Source: Arthrobacter ramosus (GTDB lineage: Bacteria; Actinomycetota; Actinomycetes; Actinomycetales; Micrococcaceae). From it: a DNA stretch of 64,000 bases. The DNA lies in assembly GCF_039535095.1 (NCBI RefSeq), contig NZ_BAAAWN010000001.1, positions 1,116,001-1,180,000 on the forward strand, read 5' to 3'. The notes beneath the pieces were generated by a model. The model ran no database searches. It was not told the DNA's origin and was given only the letters and a program-made list of their open reading frames with translations. Of this stretch, positions 53,107 through 63,237 are shown piece after piece. The position numbers were made by a program, and so were the translations under genes. Every line of letters begins with the position of its first letter. Within the stretch, counting starts at the first letter, position 1.

Positions 53107-54093
53107 ATGAGTTTCACCGAGTTCCAGGCGCCGGCAAACCACCTTATCGATACCGTTCTTCCGGTGCGCCCTGCCATGGTTGACCGCGGATCTGCCGAAC
53201 GCCTGAAGCCGGGCATGCTTGACCAAGTGATCTCCTCAGGTTCGGCCAAGGCCATGGTGTTGTCGCAGCGCCAAGCCCTCGTAGTGGGTGACAAGCTGTG
53301 GCTGGGCGACGCCGCGCCGCTCTTCGAAACCCTTCAAGCCGCCGGTGGACCGCTGACTGCCGTTTATCTCGGCCGGACCCTTGCTGCTTCCTCTGTCGCG
53401 GAGCAAACACCCATCGTCCTCTTTGTGCCGACTGAGCCGGTTTCGCCTGGAGCCGCGGGCCTTCCGGCCGACGGCTCCTGGGCGGGATTCCGGGAGGTCG
53501 CCGCCCGCCTCGGTGCCATGGACACAGCCTTGTTTGTTGAGGCCAGCGCCATTTCCAATTGGCATGCCACCCATACCCACTGCCCGCAGTGCGGAACTCC
53601 CACGGAAATCGAAGCCGGCGGCTGGGTTCGGCGGTGCCCGCGGGACAAGTCGGAGCACTATCCGAGGACCGATCCGGCCATCATCGTCACCGTGGTCGGT
53701 TCCGACGGCAGGCTGCTCCTGGGTGGAGGAGGGCCGCTTGACGCCAAGAACTACTCCACGCTGGCCGGCTTCGTTGAGCCCGGGGAATCGCTTGAACAAG
53801 CCGTGGTTCGCGAAATCGGGGAAGAAGTGGGTGTGCGGGTCACCGCTTGCCAATACCTTGGCTCGCAGTCGTGGCCGTTTCCGGCCTCGCTTATGCTCGG
53901 GTTTACGGCAACAACGGACGACGTCGAGGCCCGGCCCGACGGCGTCGAAGTCACCCGGGCCCGCTGGTTCAGCCGTGCGGAACTCCAGGCAGCCGTGCTC
54001 AGCGGCGAGATCACGATCTCAACGAGGCTCTCGATTGCGCGTTCCCTGATCGAGCACTGGTACGGCGGCGTCATCGAGGACCTCCAGCAGTGA
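53107..54093 (+). CDS. nudC: NAD+ / NADH diphosphatase (NudC)
   Basis: 328 residues from ATG at 53107. Zinc-ribbon cysteines are C159, C162 and C177, with the fourth position occupied by Asp180 (RRCPRDKSEHYPR). The Nudix box is GFVEPGESLEQAVVREIGEEVGV, and the SQSWPFPASLMLGF motif specific to NADH pyrophosphatases follows it. The enzyme splits NAD(H) to NMN(H) and AMP and removes NAD caps from RNA. The uvrD2 GTG overlaps its stop by four bases. The same nudC-uvrD2 pairing is known in mycobacteria. Confidence 0.93.
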   Translation: MSFTEFQAPANHLIDTVLPVRPAMVDRGSAERLKPGMLDQVISSGSAKAMVLSQRQALVVGDKLWLGDAAPLFETLQAAGGPLTAVYLGRTLAASSVAEQTPIVLFVPTEPVSPGAAGLPADGSWAGFREVAARLGAMDTALFVEASAISNWHATHTHCPQCGTPTEIEAGGWVRRCPRDKSEHYPRTDPAIIVTVVGSDGRLLLGGGGPLDAKNYSTLAGFVEPGESLEQAVVREIGEEVGVRVTACQYLGSQSWPFPASLMLGFTATTDDVEARPDGVEVTRARWFSRAELQAAVLSGEITISTRLSIARSLIEHWYGGVIEDLQQ

Positions 54094-56222
54094 CAGACGG
54101 TATTTTCAGCGACACCGTTTCACTCGAGGACCGGATTCTCGGAGGCCTTGACGCCGAGCAGCGGGAAGTCGCCAGCAACCTTACTGGACCCATGTGCGTC
54201 CTCGCCGGAGCGGGTACGGGAAAAACCCGCGCCATTACGCACCGCATTGCCTATGGCGTCCACTCCGGTGTCTACAGCCCGCAGCGCCTCCTGGCCGTCA
54301 CCTTCACCTCCCGGGCCGCCGCCGAGATGCGAAGCCGCCTGCGGGATCTCGGCGTCGGAAACGTCCAGGCACGCACCTTTCACGCCGCCGCGCTCAGGCA
54401 ACTGCAGTTCTTCTGGCCGCAGGCGGTCGGTGGCGTCCTGCCGAACTTGCTGGACCACAAGGCGAACATGATCGCCGAAGCCGCGCGGCGGCTCCGGCTG
54501 AGTACCGATCGCGCTTCCATCCGTGACCTTGCGGCGGAGATCGAGTGGGCAAAGGTTTCCATGCTGACGCCGGCCAACTACCTTGAGAACGCCCAGGACC
54601 GCGGCACTCCGGGAGGTTTCGACCTCACCGCCGTCGCACGGGTTTTCCAGTCTTACGAAGACGTGAAGACGGACCGCAACGTGATCGACTTCGAGGACGT
54701 CTTGTTGATCACGGTGGGCATCCTTCAGGAAGACCCGAAAGTGGCAGCTACGGTCCGCGAGCAGTACCGGCACTTTGTGGTGGACGAGTACCAGGACGTT
54801 TCGCCGTTGCAACAGCGGCTTCTTGAGCTGTGGCTTGGCGGCCGCGACGAACTCTGCGTGGTGGGCGACTCCAGCCAGACCATCTACTCCTTCACGGGAG
54901 CATCTCCCAAGCATCTCCTGGGATTCAAGGGCCATTACCCGTCGGCGACGGTCGTCAAACTGGTTCGTGACTACCGTTCCACGCCTCAAGTGGTGAAGCT
55001 CGCCAACGATCTCCTCGGGTCCCGCCGCAGTGGTGGAACGGTTGCCGACGCCGCCTGGGCCAAACCCCTGCAGTTGGTGGCCCAGCGCCCGGCCGGTCCG
55101 GAGCCGCGGTTCATGGAATGCCCGGACGACGAGGCCGAGGCGGCAGTGGTCGCAGGCCGGATCCGGGAATTGATCGACGCCGGCACCAAGGCGAGCGAGA
55201 TCGCCGTGCTCTTCCGCACCAACGGCCAATCGGAAGCGTACGAACAAGCTCTGGCTTCGGCGGGCATCGGCTACCAGCTCCGAGGTGGTGAGCGGTTCTT
55301 CGCGCGCAAGGAAGTCCGGGACGCCATCCTGCAGCTGCGCGCCGCCACGCGTGCGGTGGCCGAGGATTCAGCCAAGGAGCCGCTGGGCCAACTGGTCCGG
55401 GACATCGTGGCTTCGCTCGGTTACACGGATGCCGCACCGCATAGCGGCGGTGCCCTCCGCGAACGCTGGGAGTCGCTGGCCGCGCTCGTGGCCCTCGCGG
55501 ACGAGCTCGCCATTAGCCGCGGGCCGGAATTCACGTTGATGGAATTCGTCAACGAACTCCAGGAACGTTCGGTGGCCCAGCACGCCCCGACAGTCCAGGG
55601 CGTGACCCTCGCATCGCTGCACGCCGCGAAGGGCCTGGAGTGGGATGCCGTGTTCCTGGTGGGCTTGAGCGAGGGACTTATGCCCATTTCCTTCGCCGAC
55701 ACTCCCGAGAGCGTGGACGAGGAACGCCGCCTGCTCTACGTCGGGATCACGCGGGCACGCGAGCACCTGAACCTGTCCTGGTCCACAGCCCGCACGCCTG
55801 GTGGCCGTGCCAACCGCAAGCCTTCGCGCTTCCTCGACGGGCTCCGCCCCGATTCGGTGCTCGGAGCCAGCGCGCGCAGCCGCCCCACGCCACGGCGCAA
55901 GGCGGCAGCACCGGCGTCGTGCAGGGTCTGCGGCACGATGCTCGCCACTGGCGCTGAGCGCAAAGTGGGTCGCTGCAGTCAGTGCCCGCCCACGTACGAG
56001 GACCAGACCTTTGAGGCTTTGCGGCAGTGGCGCAAGGAAGAGGCCTTGAGCAACGAGGTTCCCGCCTATGTGGTCTTCACGGACGCGACCTTGACCGCCA
56101 TCGCCGAGGCCCGGCCCGCTTCACTTGAGGAACTGGCGCAACTCGCTGGTGTCGGGCCTTCCAAGCTGGAAAAGTACGGCGAGGCCGTGCTGGCAGTTCT
56201 GGTCGAGAACGGGTCTGCGTAG
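54090..56222 (+). CDS. uvrD2: ATP-dependent DNA helicase UvrD2
   Basis: 710 residues from GTG at 54090. SF1A motifs are Walker A GAGTGKT (40-46), VDEYQDVSPLQQRLLEL, GDSSQTIYSFTGA, LHAAKGLEWDAVFLVG and YVGITRAREHL. A tetracysteine zinc module (CRVCG and CSQCP) and a C-terminal HRDC-like region (FTDATLTAIAEARPASLEEL) identify UvrD2 rather than UvrD/PcrA. In mycobacteria UvrD2 is a 3'-5' helicase whose tetracysteine part is needed for unwinding. Its stop overlaps the next GTG start by one base. Confidence 0.94.
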   Translation: MTDGIFSDTVSLEDRILGGLDAEQREVASNLTGPMCVLAGAGTGKTRAITHRIAYGVHSGVYSPQRLLAVTFTSRAAAEMRSRLRDLGVGNVQARTFHAAALRQLQFFWPQAVGGVLPNLLDHKANMIAEAARRLRLSTDRASIRDLAAEIEWAKVSMLTPANYLENAQDRGTPGGFDLTAVARVFQSYEDVKTDRNVIDFEDVLLITVGILQEDPKVAATVREQYRHFVVDEYQDVSPLQQRLLELWLGGRDELCVVGDSSQTIYSFTGASPKHLLGFKGHYPSATVVKLVRDYRSTPQVVKLANDLLGSRRSGGTVADAAWAKPLQLVAQRPAGPEPRFMECPDDEAEAAVVAGRIRELIDAGTKASEIAVLFRTNGQSEAYEQALASAGIGYQLRGGERFFARKEVRDAILQLRAATRAVAEDSAKEPLGQLVRDIVASLGYTDAAPHSGGALRERWESLAALVALADELAISRGPEFTLMEFVNELQERSVAQHAPTVQGVTLASLHAAKGLEWDAVFLVGLSEGLMPISFADTPESVDEERRLLYVGITRAREHLNLSWSTARTPGGRANRKPSRFLDGLRPDSVLGASARSRPTPRRKAAAPASCRVCGTMLATGAERKVGRCSQCPPTYEDQTFEALRQWRKEEALSNEVPAYVVFTDATLTAIAEARPASLEELAQLAGVGPSKLEKYGEAVLAVLVENGSA

Positions 56223-56851
56223 TGCCGCGGATCCCGGGACAGCCCGCTTTGCCGCTGACAACCGACGACGGCGCGCCCGTCGTCGTTCGTCGCTCGGCCC
56301 GCCGCCGTCGTACTGTGGCGGCTTTCTGGGAGGACGGAAACGCCGTTGTGGCGATCCCTGCCCACTTCACGAAGGCACAAGAAAGCGAATGGGTCCGGCG
56401 GATGCTGGACAAGCTCAAGCGACAGGGGGAGAGGGGCGCCCAGGGAGCCGGCAGGCGGAGGCCCGCGAGCGATGCGGCCCTTGCCGGCCATGCCGCGGAA
56501 CTGTCCTCAAGGTATCTGGGCGGGCGCGCCATCCCGACGTCGGTCCGCTGGGTCAGCAACCAGAAGTCACGGTGGGGCTCGGCAACTCCGGCGGACGGGA
56601 CCATCCGGCTTTCGGACAAGCTCCAAGCCATGCCGCAGTGGGTGATCGACTACGTGTTGCTCCACGAACTCGCGCATCTGCTGGTGGCCGGCCACAACTC
56701 CGCGTTTTGGCGCTTGCTTGAGGCATACCCCGAAACACAGCGGGCCAAGGCGTTCCTGGAGGGCGTCGCCTTTGCGACGTCGCGGGGGCTAGGACCGGAT
56801 GAAGAAGGCGCCGACGCACCAGCCGGAGGCTGGGACGCCGACGCCGACTAG
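56222..56851 (+). CDS. YgjP/WLM-type zinc metallopeptidase-domain protein (DUF45)
   Basis: 209 residues from GTG at 56222. It carries the DUF45 hallmark WGSATPADGTIRLSDKLQAMPQWVIDYVLLHELAHLLVAGHNSAFW (in segments) with zinc motif HELAH and the third ligand His in GHNSAFW. Family members are predicted cytosolic metalloproteases with no settled substrate. The extra acidic C-tail (DEEGADAPAGGWDADAD) is unstructured. It is translationally coupled to uvrD2. Confidence 0.88.
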   Translation: MPRIPGQPALPLTTDDGAPVVVRRSARRRRTVAAFWEDGNAVVAIPAHFTKAQESEWVRRMLDKLKRQGERGAQGAGRRRPASDAALAGHAAELSSRYLGGRAIPTSVRWVSNQKSRWGSATPADGTIRLSDKLQAMPQWVIDYVLLHELAHLLVAGHNSAFWRLLEAYPETQRAKAFLEGVAFATSRGLGPDEEGADAPAGGWDADAD

Positions 56852-56866
56852 GCGTTCACGGAGCGG

Positions 56867-58312
56867 CTAGGCCTTGGGTTCCCCGGGTTCCGTGCTGTCG
56901 GGGGAGTCTCCGTCTTCAGGCTTCGGAGCCTCCGGGCTGGCCTCTGTGTTCTCCTCATCCTTCGGAGCGTCGTAGCCACCTTCAAGGAGCTTCTGCAGCG
57001 CATCGTCCACCTCGGTGTCGCTGGCTTCAGCCAAGCGGCGCCGTTCGGTGAAGCCCGCCGGGTCGTCGAGGTCATGCGCCGTGGGGAGCAAATCGGGGTG
57101 CTGCCAGATGGCGTCGCGGCCGGCGATTCCACGTTCGTCCTTCAGCACCGCCCACAGCGTGGCAGCTTCGCGCAGGCGCCGCGGGCGCAGCTCGAGTCCC
57201 ACCAAGGAGGAGAACGCGTGCTCAGCGGGTCCTCCCGTGGCGCGGCGCCTCCGCACTGTCTCGCGGAGTGCGACGGCGGATGGGAGCATATTCTCGGTGG
57301 CAGCGGCCGTGAGTTCGTCCACCCAGCCCTCAACCAGCGCCAGTGCGGTTTCGAGTTTCTCCAGGGCAGCCGATTGTTCGGGAGTGCGCTCGGGTGTGAA
57401 CACCCCCTGGGAGAGGGCTTCTTGAATGCCCTCGGGGTTGCCGGGATCCAGGTCCCGGGCGAGGTCCTCGACGCGGGACAGGTCGATGTGGATGCCGCGT
57501 GCATAAGCTTCGATCGCCCCGAGGAGATGGCCTCGCAGCCATGGAACCTGCACGAAGAGCCGGGCATGCGCGGCTTCGCGGACGGCGAGGAACAACCGGA
57601 CATCATTCTCGGGGACGCTCAGGCCTTCGCCGAACTTCGCCACATTGGCCGGTAGCAATGCCATCTCGAGATCAGCGAGCGGAACGCCGATGTCGGTAGA
57701 GCTGACCACCTCGGCGGACAGGGCCCCGATGGCCTGGCCCAGTTGCATGCCGAAGATTGCTCCGCCCATGTTCTGCAACATGGACGAAGTGCCACCCATC
57801 ATGGCCTTCATTTCTTCCGGCATCTGCTGGGTCAGAGCATCCGAGAGGGCATTGGCGATGCTGTTGGCCACCGGCTCCGTGAGTCGTTTCCACGTCGCGA
57901 GGGTGGCTTCCACCCATTCAGCGCGGGACCAGGCGCGGCCGATGAGGCCCGTTGCCTGAAGATCGGTGACCGGATCCAACCAGAGTTCCGCGAGCCGGAG
58001 CGCCTCGTCGACTTCGCGGGCCTGCACGGCATTCACCGACGGATCCGTGCCGGCAGCGGCAACACGGCGGGCATTCTCGTGGGCGAGCTGCCAATTGACA
58101 GGGCCCTCGGAAGTGGAGCTCATCATGGCCTGCACTTGGGCGAACATTTGCTGCAGCATGTTGGGGTCGTTCGGCAGCCCTGCGGCCTTTGCCAATTCGG
58201 CGGGGTCGATATTGCCCATGCCTTGCCCGCCCATCAGGTTCTTCAGCATTTCTGCCAAGGGATCCACGGGTGAATCGTCTCCATTGGGAGGGGTATTCGG
58301 GTTGGAGGTCAT
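56867..58312 (-). CDS. DUF2342 / zinc-dependent metalloprotease-family protein
   Basis: 481 residues. It matches the actinobacterial DUF2342 family by the N-terminal Gly/Met-rich run (NLMGGQGMGNIDPAELAK), the ALSAEVVSSTDIGVPL segment and the RLFVQVPWLRGHLLGAIEAYARGI block. Databases call the family zinc-dependent metalloprotease or F420-associated. In this copy the helix where HExxH would be expected reads LVEGWVDELTAAA, so a classical zinc motif is not visible. The acidic Pro/Glu/Asp-rich C-tail (about 445-481) is disordered. It converges with the DUF45 gene and diverges from the PDZ protease. Confidence 0.82.
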   Translation of the reverse strand: MTSNPNTPPNGDDSPVDPLAEMLKNLMGGQGMGNIDPAELAKAAGLPNDPNMLQQMFAQVQAMMSSTSEGPVNWQLAHENARRVAAAGTDPSVNAVQAREVDEALRLAELWLDPVTDLQATGLIGRAWSRAEWVEATLATWKRLTEPVANSIANALSDALTQQMPEEMKAMMGGTSSMLQNMGGAIFGMQLGQAIGALSAEVVSSTDIGVPLADLEMALLPANVAKFGEGLSVPENDVRLFLAVREAAHARLFVQVPWLRGHLLGAIEAYARGIHIDLSRVEDLARDLDPGNPEGIQEALSQGVFTPERTPEQSAALEKLETALALVEGWVDELTAAATENMLPSAVALRETVRRRRATGGPAEHAFSSLVGLELRPRRLREAATLWAVLKDERGIAGRDAIWQHPDLLPTAHDLDDPAGFTERRRLAEASDTEVDDALQKLLEGGYDAPKDEENTEASPEAPKPEDGDSPDSTEPGEPKA

Positions 58313-58528
58313 GGTGCCGCCGATCGTCGGTGTGACTGGTGATCACTTTCAAGGTACCGCGATGCCCCGGGGCTGTCTGCCTCAAGAACGCGTCGTTCGC
58401 TCTAGGCAAAGCACGTCCGGCGCGCACAGCAAGTAGGGTGGATCGTTGGTATGTTTACTGGCCTCCACCCTGAGGGGGTCGAAACGGTAGCGTTGGGCAT
58501 GCAGTTCCCGGCGCGGAGAGGTCTTTCA

Positions 58529-59746
58529 TTGACTAGTTTGCCGAGCCCCGGAGCTGCCGGGGAACCCGGACAGCCTCTCGGCCCCTCCAACTCCCAGGAC
58601 GTCCCGACGCCGCAAGGCCATTCCCCGGAGCAGGACTCCGCACAAACGCAGGAACCAGGGCAGGAACCGCCCCGCGCGCCCCAACCGGCACGGCGCCGCG
58701 ACGGGCGGTACATCGCGATGCTGGTCTCCGGCGCCCTGACCATTGTGTTGGGAATCGCCGCGGCCGTTCTCCCTGTTCCCTACGTCGTGGAATCTCCCGG
58801 ACCGACGTTCAACACCTTGGGCACGGACCACAACAAGCCGGTCATTAGCATCACTGGGCACGCGACGTATCCCGCCAAAGGAAATCTGGACCTGACCACC
58901 GTCTACATCAACGGCGGCCCCAACGGACCCGTGAACATTTTCGAGGCCTTCCAAGCCTGGCTGGACGGTTCCAAGGCCGTGTACCCCGAAGAACTTCTCT
59001 ATCCCAAGGGCGTCACCAAGCAGCAATCCGAACAGGAAAGCGCGCTTGCCATGACTAACTCCCAGGAGAACGCAATAGCCTCGGCTCTTCAGGAAGAGAA
59101 CATTCCGTACGGGCAGAAGCTTGCGGTAGCAGGGTTGTCCGACGGCTCGGCGTCCGCAGGCAAACTCCAGACAGGGGATGTCTTTACGTCGATCAACGGC
59201 AAGGCGGTCACGTCCCTGAACGTCGTCCAAACCGCACTGGCCGACGGCGCGGGCGCGCCTGCCGCCGTCGTCGTCGATCGGAACGGCAAGCCCGTGACGG
59301 TGAACATTACCCCCGGCAAGGGCTCAAACGGCAAATACATCCTGGGTGTACTGCTGCAGTACAAGTTCACGTTCCCGTTCGACGTCAAGATCTCCCTGGA
59401 CCAGGTGGGCGGACCGAGCGCCGGCATGATGTTCGCGCTGGGCATCATCGACAGCATCACCCCCGGCGACCTCACGGGGGGCAAGCATGTGGCCGGCACC
59501 GGCACCATTTCGCCGGACGGCACCGTGGGACCCATCGGTGGAATCGCCCAGAAAATGCGCGGAGCCCGCAACGGCGGCGCAACGCTTTTCCTCGCGCCTG
59601 CCGCCAATTGCGATGAGGTCGTAGGGCATGTTCCGGACGGGCTGCAGGTAGTCAAAGTGGACACTCTGGCGGATGCAAAATCAGCCGTGGAGCGACTCGC
59701 CTCGGGCCAGGACATGTCCCGCCTCCCGACATGCTCCAACAACTAG
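58529..59746 (+). CDS. Membrane-anchored PDZ / Lon-type (S16) protease
   Basis: 405 residues from TTG at 58529, chosen because GGAGAGG lies eight bases upstream. ATGs at 58451 and 58499 are alternatives with poor ribosome sites. A disordered N-tail, one membrane helix (YIAMLVSGALTIVLGIAAAVL) and a PDZ domain (about 205-275, LSDGSASAGKLQTGDVFTSINGKAV in parts) precede a Lon-like domain. That domain has catalytic Ser in GGPSAGMMFALGIID and Lys in GGIAQKMRGARNGGA. The active domain would face outside. Its place between DUF2342 and UPF0182 genes matches mycobacterial Rv3193c-Rv3195. Confidence 0.9.
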   Translation: MTSLPSPGAAGEPGQPLGPSNSQDVPTPQGHSPEQDSAQTQEPGQEPPRAPQPARRRDGRYIAMLVSGALTIVLGIAAAVLPVPYVVESPGPTFNTLGTDHNKPVISITGHATYPAKGNLDLTTVYINGGPNGPVNIFEAFQAWLDGSKAVYPEELLYPKGVTKQQSEQESALAMTNSQENAIASALQEENIPYGQKLAVAGLSDGSASAGKLQTGDVFTSINGKAVTSLNVVQTALADGAGAPAAVVVDRNGKPVTVNITPGKGSNGKYILGVLLQYKFTFPFDVKISLDQVGGPSAGMMFALGIIDSITPGDLTGGKHVAGTGTISPDGTVGPIGGIAQKMRGARNGGATLFLAPAANCDEVVGHVPDGLQVVKVDTLADAKSAVERLASGQDMSRLPTCSNN

Positions 59747-59878
59747 ACTGATGATGGAACTTAGCTCCACTGCCACTCGTGGCACTAATGACGGCCTCCG
59801 CCATTAGCACCCGGCACGGGGCCGACGAACACACGCACTGATGACCGTTAACTGACGACCAGCGATGAGGTATCGAGT

Positions 59879-62875
59879 TTGTCCCGTCCAGCCAGCACCA
59901 GCCCGCCCGGAAGACCGCAGCGGAGACGGGGTGCACTCACTCCAACTTTGATCATCGTCGCCGTCGCCGTGGTGGGATTCATTTTCTTCGCCAATGTGTG
60001 GACAGACGTCCTCTGGTATCAGCAACTGGGCTTCTTCGAAGTCTATTTCAGGGAGAACCTTGCCCGGATCCTGATCTTCCTCGCGGGCTTTGTCCTGATG
60101 TCCGTGCCGGTCTTCTACGCAATCCGCGTTGCCTACCATGCACGGCCCGTCTACGCTCCGGACTCCGAGACCAGGGACAACCTGAACCGGTACCAGGCCC
60201 AACTTGAACCCGTACGACGCGTGGTCATGATCGGCATCCCCGTGCTGTTCGGCCTCTTCGCCGGCAGCGCGGCGTCGAGCCAGTGGCAAGCGGTGCTCTT
60301 GTTCTTCAACCAGGTACCGTTCGGCCAGACCGATCCCCAGTTTGGCCTTGACATCAGCTTCTATCTCATGACTTTGCCGTTCCTTGGCTTTGTCACGGGC
60401 TTCCTCATGAGCGTTGTGGTGATTGCCGGAATCGCGGGAATCCTTACCCACTATCTCTATGGCAGTATCCGACTCATGGAGCGCGGCATCTTCACCAGCA
60501 GTGGCGCCCAAATCCACCTCGCCGTGACCGGTGCCGTTTTTCTGCTGCTGCTTGGAGCCAACTTCTGGCTTAACGTCTATGGCACCGTTCAAAACCAAGG
60601 CGGACACTGGGCGGGCGCCCTCTATACCGACGTCAACGCCGTGGTCCCCACACAGACGATCCTGGCCGTTGCCGCGGGTCTGGTGGCTATGCTCTTCATT
60701 GTGGCCGCCGTGATCGGGCGTTGGCGCCTGCCCGTCATCGGTACGGCCATGCTGATAATCACGTCCATCCTCGCGGGCGGCGTCTACCCCTGGGTTATCC
60801 AACAGTTCCAAGTCCGCCCCTCTGAGCAGACGTTGGAAAACAAGTACATCGATCGCAATATTTCGATGACCCGGGCCGCCTACGGTTTGGATAAGATCCA
60901 AGTATCCCCGTACAACGCCACGACGGACGCCAAGACCGGGGCGCTTGCCAAGGATGCGCAAACGACCGCCAATATCCGGCTGTTGGATCCGAACCTTGTC
61001 TCTTCTGCGTTCTCCCAGTTGGAGCAGTACCGTCCGTACTACCAGTTCCCCAAGGCTCTGAACGTCGATCGTTACACCGTGGACGGCAAGACCCAGGACA
61101 CCGTGATCGCTGTCCGTGAGTTGAACCAGGACGGGCTGAACGCCAGCCAGCAGACCTGGGTCAACCGGCATATTGTCTACACTCACGGTTACGGTGTCGT
61201 GGCGGCCAAGGGCAACACGGTCACCGTTGACGGCAAGCCGGACTTCCTGTTGTCCGGCATCCCGTCGATGGGTACCCTCGGCAGCGATGCGAGCTACCAA
61301 CCCCGCATCTACTTCGGCGAAAATTCGCCGGACTACTCGGTTGTCGGCGCCCCGGATGGCGCTCCGCACCGCGAGCAAGACCGTCCGGCCGCCACGAACA
61401 GCTCGACTGAAACGCAGTACACCTTCACCGGCAACGGTGGCCCAAGCGTAGGCAACTGGTTCAACCGCCTCCTGTACTCCATCAAGTTCCAGTCCTCCGA
61501 TCTGCTGCTGTCTGACGGCGTCAATGAGAAGTCGCAGATCCTCTATGACCGCACTCCGCGCCAGCGAGTTGAAAAGGTCGCTCCCTACCTGACCGTGGAT
61601 GGCAGCGCTTATCCCGCGGTGGTCGACGGCCGGGTGAAGTGGATTGTGGACGGTTACACCACCAGCCAGTACTTCCCCTACTCCCAGCAGCAGCAACTGC
61701 AAACTGCGACAGCTGACTCGCAGACGACATCGGGACGCACTGCGGCTTTGCCGAACAGCAGCGTCAATTACATCAGGAACTCGGTCAAGGCCACTGTTGA
61801 CGCCTACGACGGCTCGGTCACGTTGTACGCATGGGATGACCAGGACCCCATCCTGAAGTCGTGGCAGAAGATCTTCCCGAGCACCATCAGGCCGTACTCG
61901 GAGATGTCGGGACAGCTCATGAGCCACGTGCGGTATCCGGAGGACCTCTTCAAGGTCCAGCAGGAGTTACTTGGGCGCTATCACGTGACTAATGCGGACA
62001 GCTTCTACCAGAACAACGACGCGTGGAGCGTTCCGAACGACCCCACGGTCACGGATCCCGTCCGGCAGCCTCCGTACTACTTGTCCCTGCAGATGCCTGG
62101 CCAGAGCAAGCCGGCGTTCCAGCTGACCTCCTCGTTTATTCCTCAGGTGGTGAACGGGAACGCCCGGAACATCCTGTACGGCTTCCTGGCGGCCGATTCC
62201 GATGCCGGTAACCAGAAGGGGGTGAAGGCAGATTCGTATGGCCAGTTGCGATTACTCCAGTTGCCCACGGACACCCAGGTTCCAGGCCCGGGCCAGGCCC
62301 AGAACAAGTTCAACTCTGACCCTGATGTGTCGCAGCAACTTAACCTGCTCAGGCAGGGTGCCTCCGATGTGCTCAATGGCAACCTCCTGACGTTGCCGGT
62401 AGGCGGGGGCCTGCTGTACGTGCAGCCGGTATACGTGAAGTCAACCGGTGAAACGTCCTATCCAACGCTTCAGCGAGTGCTCGTAGCCTTCGGGGACAAG
62501 GTAGGTTTCGCCTCGACCTTGGATGCCGCGCTGAAGGTTTTGTTCGGCGGTGACTCCGGGGCTTCGGCTGGAGACTCGGCCAATAACGGCCAGACCCCCA
62601 CTCCGCCGGGGACTACTACGCCACCGGCCGCAGCGGATGCGCAGGCCCAGCTGAAGGCTGCGCTGGATCAGGCCAACAAGGCCATCCAGGATGGCCAGGC
62701 TGCGCTGGCCAAGGGCGACTTCGCCGGATACGGTGCCCAGCAGAGCATCCTGTCCGGGGCAATACAGAAAGCGCTCGACGCCGAGTCCCGGCTTGGTGTC
62801 ACTCCGGCCCCGTCGGCAAGTGCCAGCCCGTCAGCGAGCCCGTTGCCGACGCCTTCGCCCTCGCCGAGCAAATAG
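59879..62875 (+). CDS. UPF0182 family large membrane protein
   Basis: 998 residues from TTG at 59879. Seven membrane helices occupy the first 320 residues (first at [19 protein letters not shown], with [17 protein letters not shown] just after). A large outside domain of about 550 residues follows with [17 protein letters not shown], [18 protein letters not shown] and [10 protein letters not shown] segments typical of UPF0182. The last 130 residues are Gly/Pro/Ala/Gln-rich with an alpha-helical stretch ([16 protein letters not shown]) and a Pro/Ser tail. The function of the family is unknown, although it is conserved in actinobacteria. It ends before a strong terminator. Confidence 0.93.
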   Translation: MSRPASTSPPGRPQRRRGALTPTLIIVAVAVVGFIFFANVWTDVLWYQQLGFFEVYFRENLARILIFLAGFVLMSVPVFYAIRVAYHARPVYAPDSETRDNLNRYQAQLEPVRRVVMIGIPVLFGLFAGSAASSQWQAVLLFFNQVPFGQTDPQFGLDISFYLMTLPFLGFVTGFLMSVVVIAGIAGILTHYLYGSIRLMERGIFTSSGAQIHLAVTGAVFLLLLGANFWLNVYGTVQNQGGHWAGALYTDVNAVVPTQTILAVAAGLVAMLFIVAAVIGRWRLPVIGTAMLIITSILAGGVYPWVIQQFQVRPSEQTLENKYIDRNISMTRAAYGLDKIQVSPYNATTDAKTGALAKDAQTTANIRLLDPNLVSSAFSQLEQYRPYYQFPKALNVDRYTVDGKTQDTVIAVRELNQDGLNASQQTWVNRHIVYTHGYGVVAAKGNTVTVDGKPDFLLSGIPSMGTLGSDASYQPRIYFGENSPDYSVVGAPDGAPHREQDRPAATNSSTETQYTFTGNGGPSVGNWFNRLLYSIKFQSSDLLLSDGVNEKSQILYDRTPRQRVEKVAPYLTVDGSAYPAVVDGRVKWIVDGYTTSQYFPYSQQQQLQTATADSQTTSGRTAALPNSSVNYIRNSVKATVDAYDGSVTLYAWDDQDPILKSWQKIFPSTIRPYSEMSGQLMSHVRYPEDLFKVQQELLGRYHVTNADSFYQNNDAWSVPNDPTVTDPVRQPPYYLSLQMPGQSKPAFQLTSSFIPQVVNGNARNILYGFLAADSDAGNQKGVKADSYGQLRLLQLPTDTQVPGPGQAQNKFNSDPDVSQQLNLLRQGASDVLNGNLLTLPVGGGLLYVQPVYVKSTGETSYPTLQRVLVAFGDKVGFASTLDAALKVLFGGDSGASAGDSANNGQTPTPPGTTTPPAAADAQAQLKAALDQANKAIQDGQAALAKGDFAGYGAQQSILSGAIQKALDAESRLGVTPAPSASASPSASPLPTPSPSPSK

Positions 62876-62916
62876 GTAACTCCAACTGGCTGATTTCGGC
62901 TTAGCTGGGGTTTTGC

Positions 62917-62960
62917 AAGACCGGGCCAGCCCTGACCAGGGCTGGCCCGGTCTTCCTTTT
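62917..62960 (+). terminator. Intrinsic terminator after the UPF0182 gene
   Basis: A perfect 17-bp stem (62917-62933 with 62938-62954, 5' arm AAGACCGGGCCAGCCCT) encloses the loop GACC and is followed by CCTTTT. It cleanly ends the UPF0182 transcript before tRNA-fMet. Confidence 0.92.
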
Positions 62961-63061
62961 GATCTGGCAGCCTGTGGGGGGTGCCTGGGCGCCGGGGAGA
63001 CGGAGGTCACGTCGTCTGGATTTGGCCTGACATTCACCTGCAGGTAAAGTAGTTCTTGCGA

Positions 63062-63135
63062 CGCGGGGTGGAGCAGTTCGGTAGCTCGCTGGGCTCATAA
63101 CCCAGAGGTCACAGGTTCAAATCCTGTCCCCGCAA
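63062..63135 (+). tRNA. Initiator tRNA-Met (CAT anticodon)
   Basis: 74 bases beginning CGCGGGGTGGAGCAG and ending CCCCGCAA, with anticodon loop CTCATAA. The first base C faces A72 (an unpaired 1-72 position), and the anticodon stem carries G-C pairs (GGG/CCC), both identity marks of the initiator tRNA. TTCAAATC forms the T loop. CCA is not encoded. A terminator follows directly. Confidence 0.95.
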
Positions 63136-63141
63136 CTGGAG

Positions 63142-63187
63142 AAAAGATCCGGCACAGTGGAAATACTGGGCCGGATCTTTTTGTTTT
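63142..63187 (+). terminator. Intrinsic terminator after initiator tRNA
   Basis: A 12-bp stem AAAAGATCCGGC / GCCGGATCTTTT (63142-63153 with 63170-63181) with a 16-base loop is followed by TTGTTTT. It ends the tRNA transcript. Confidence 0.9.
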
Positions 63188-63237
63188 CCACCGATTTTGC
63201 GGGTTATAGGACAAAACGTGTGTAAATCCGGGGCGCG

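Noticed and set aside
59804..61927. 707-codon open frame antisense to the UPF0182 gene
   Set aside because: Shadow of a recognised membrane protein gene.
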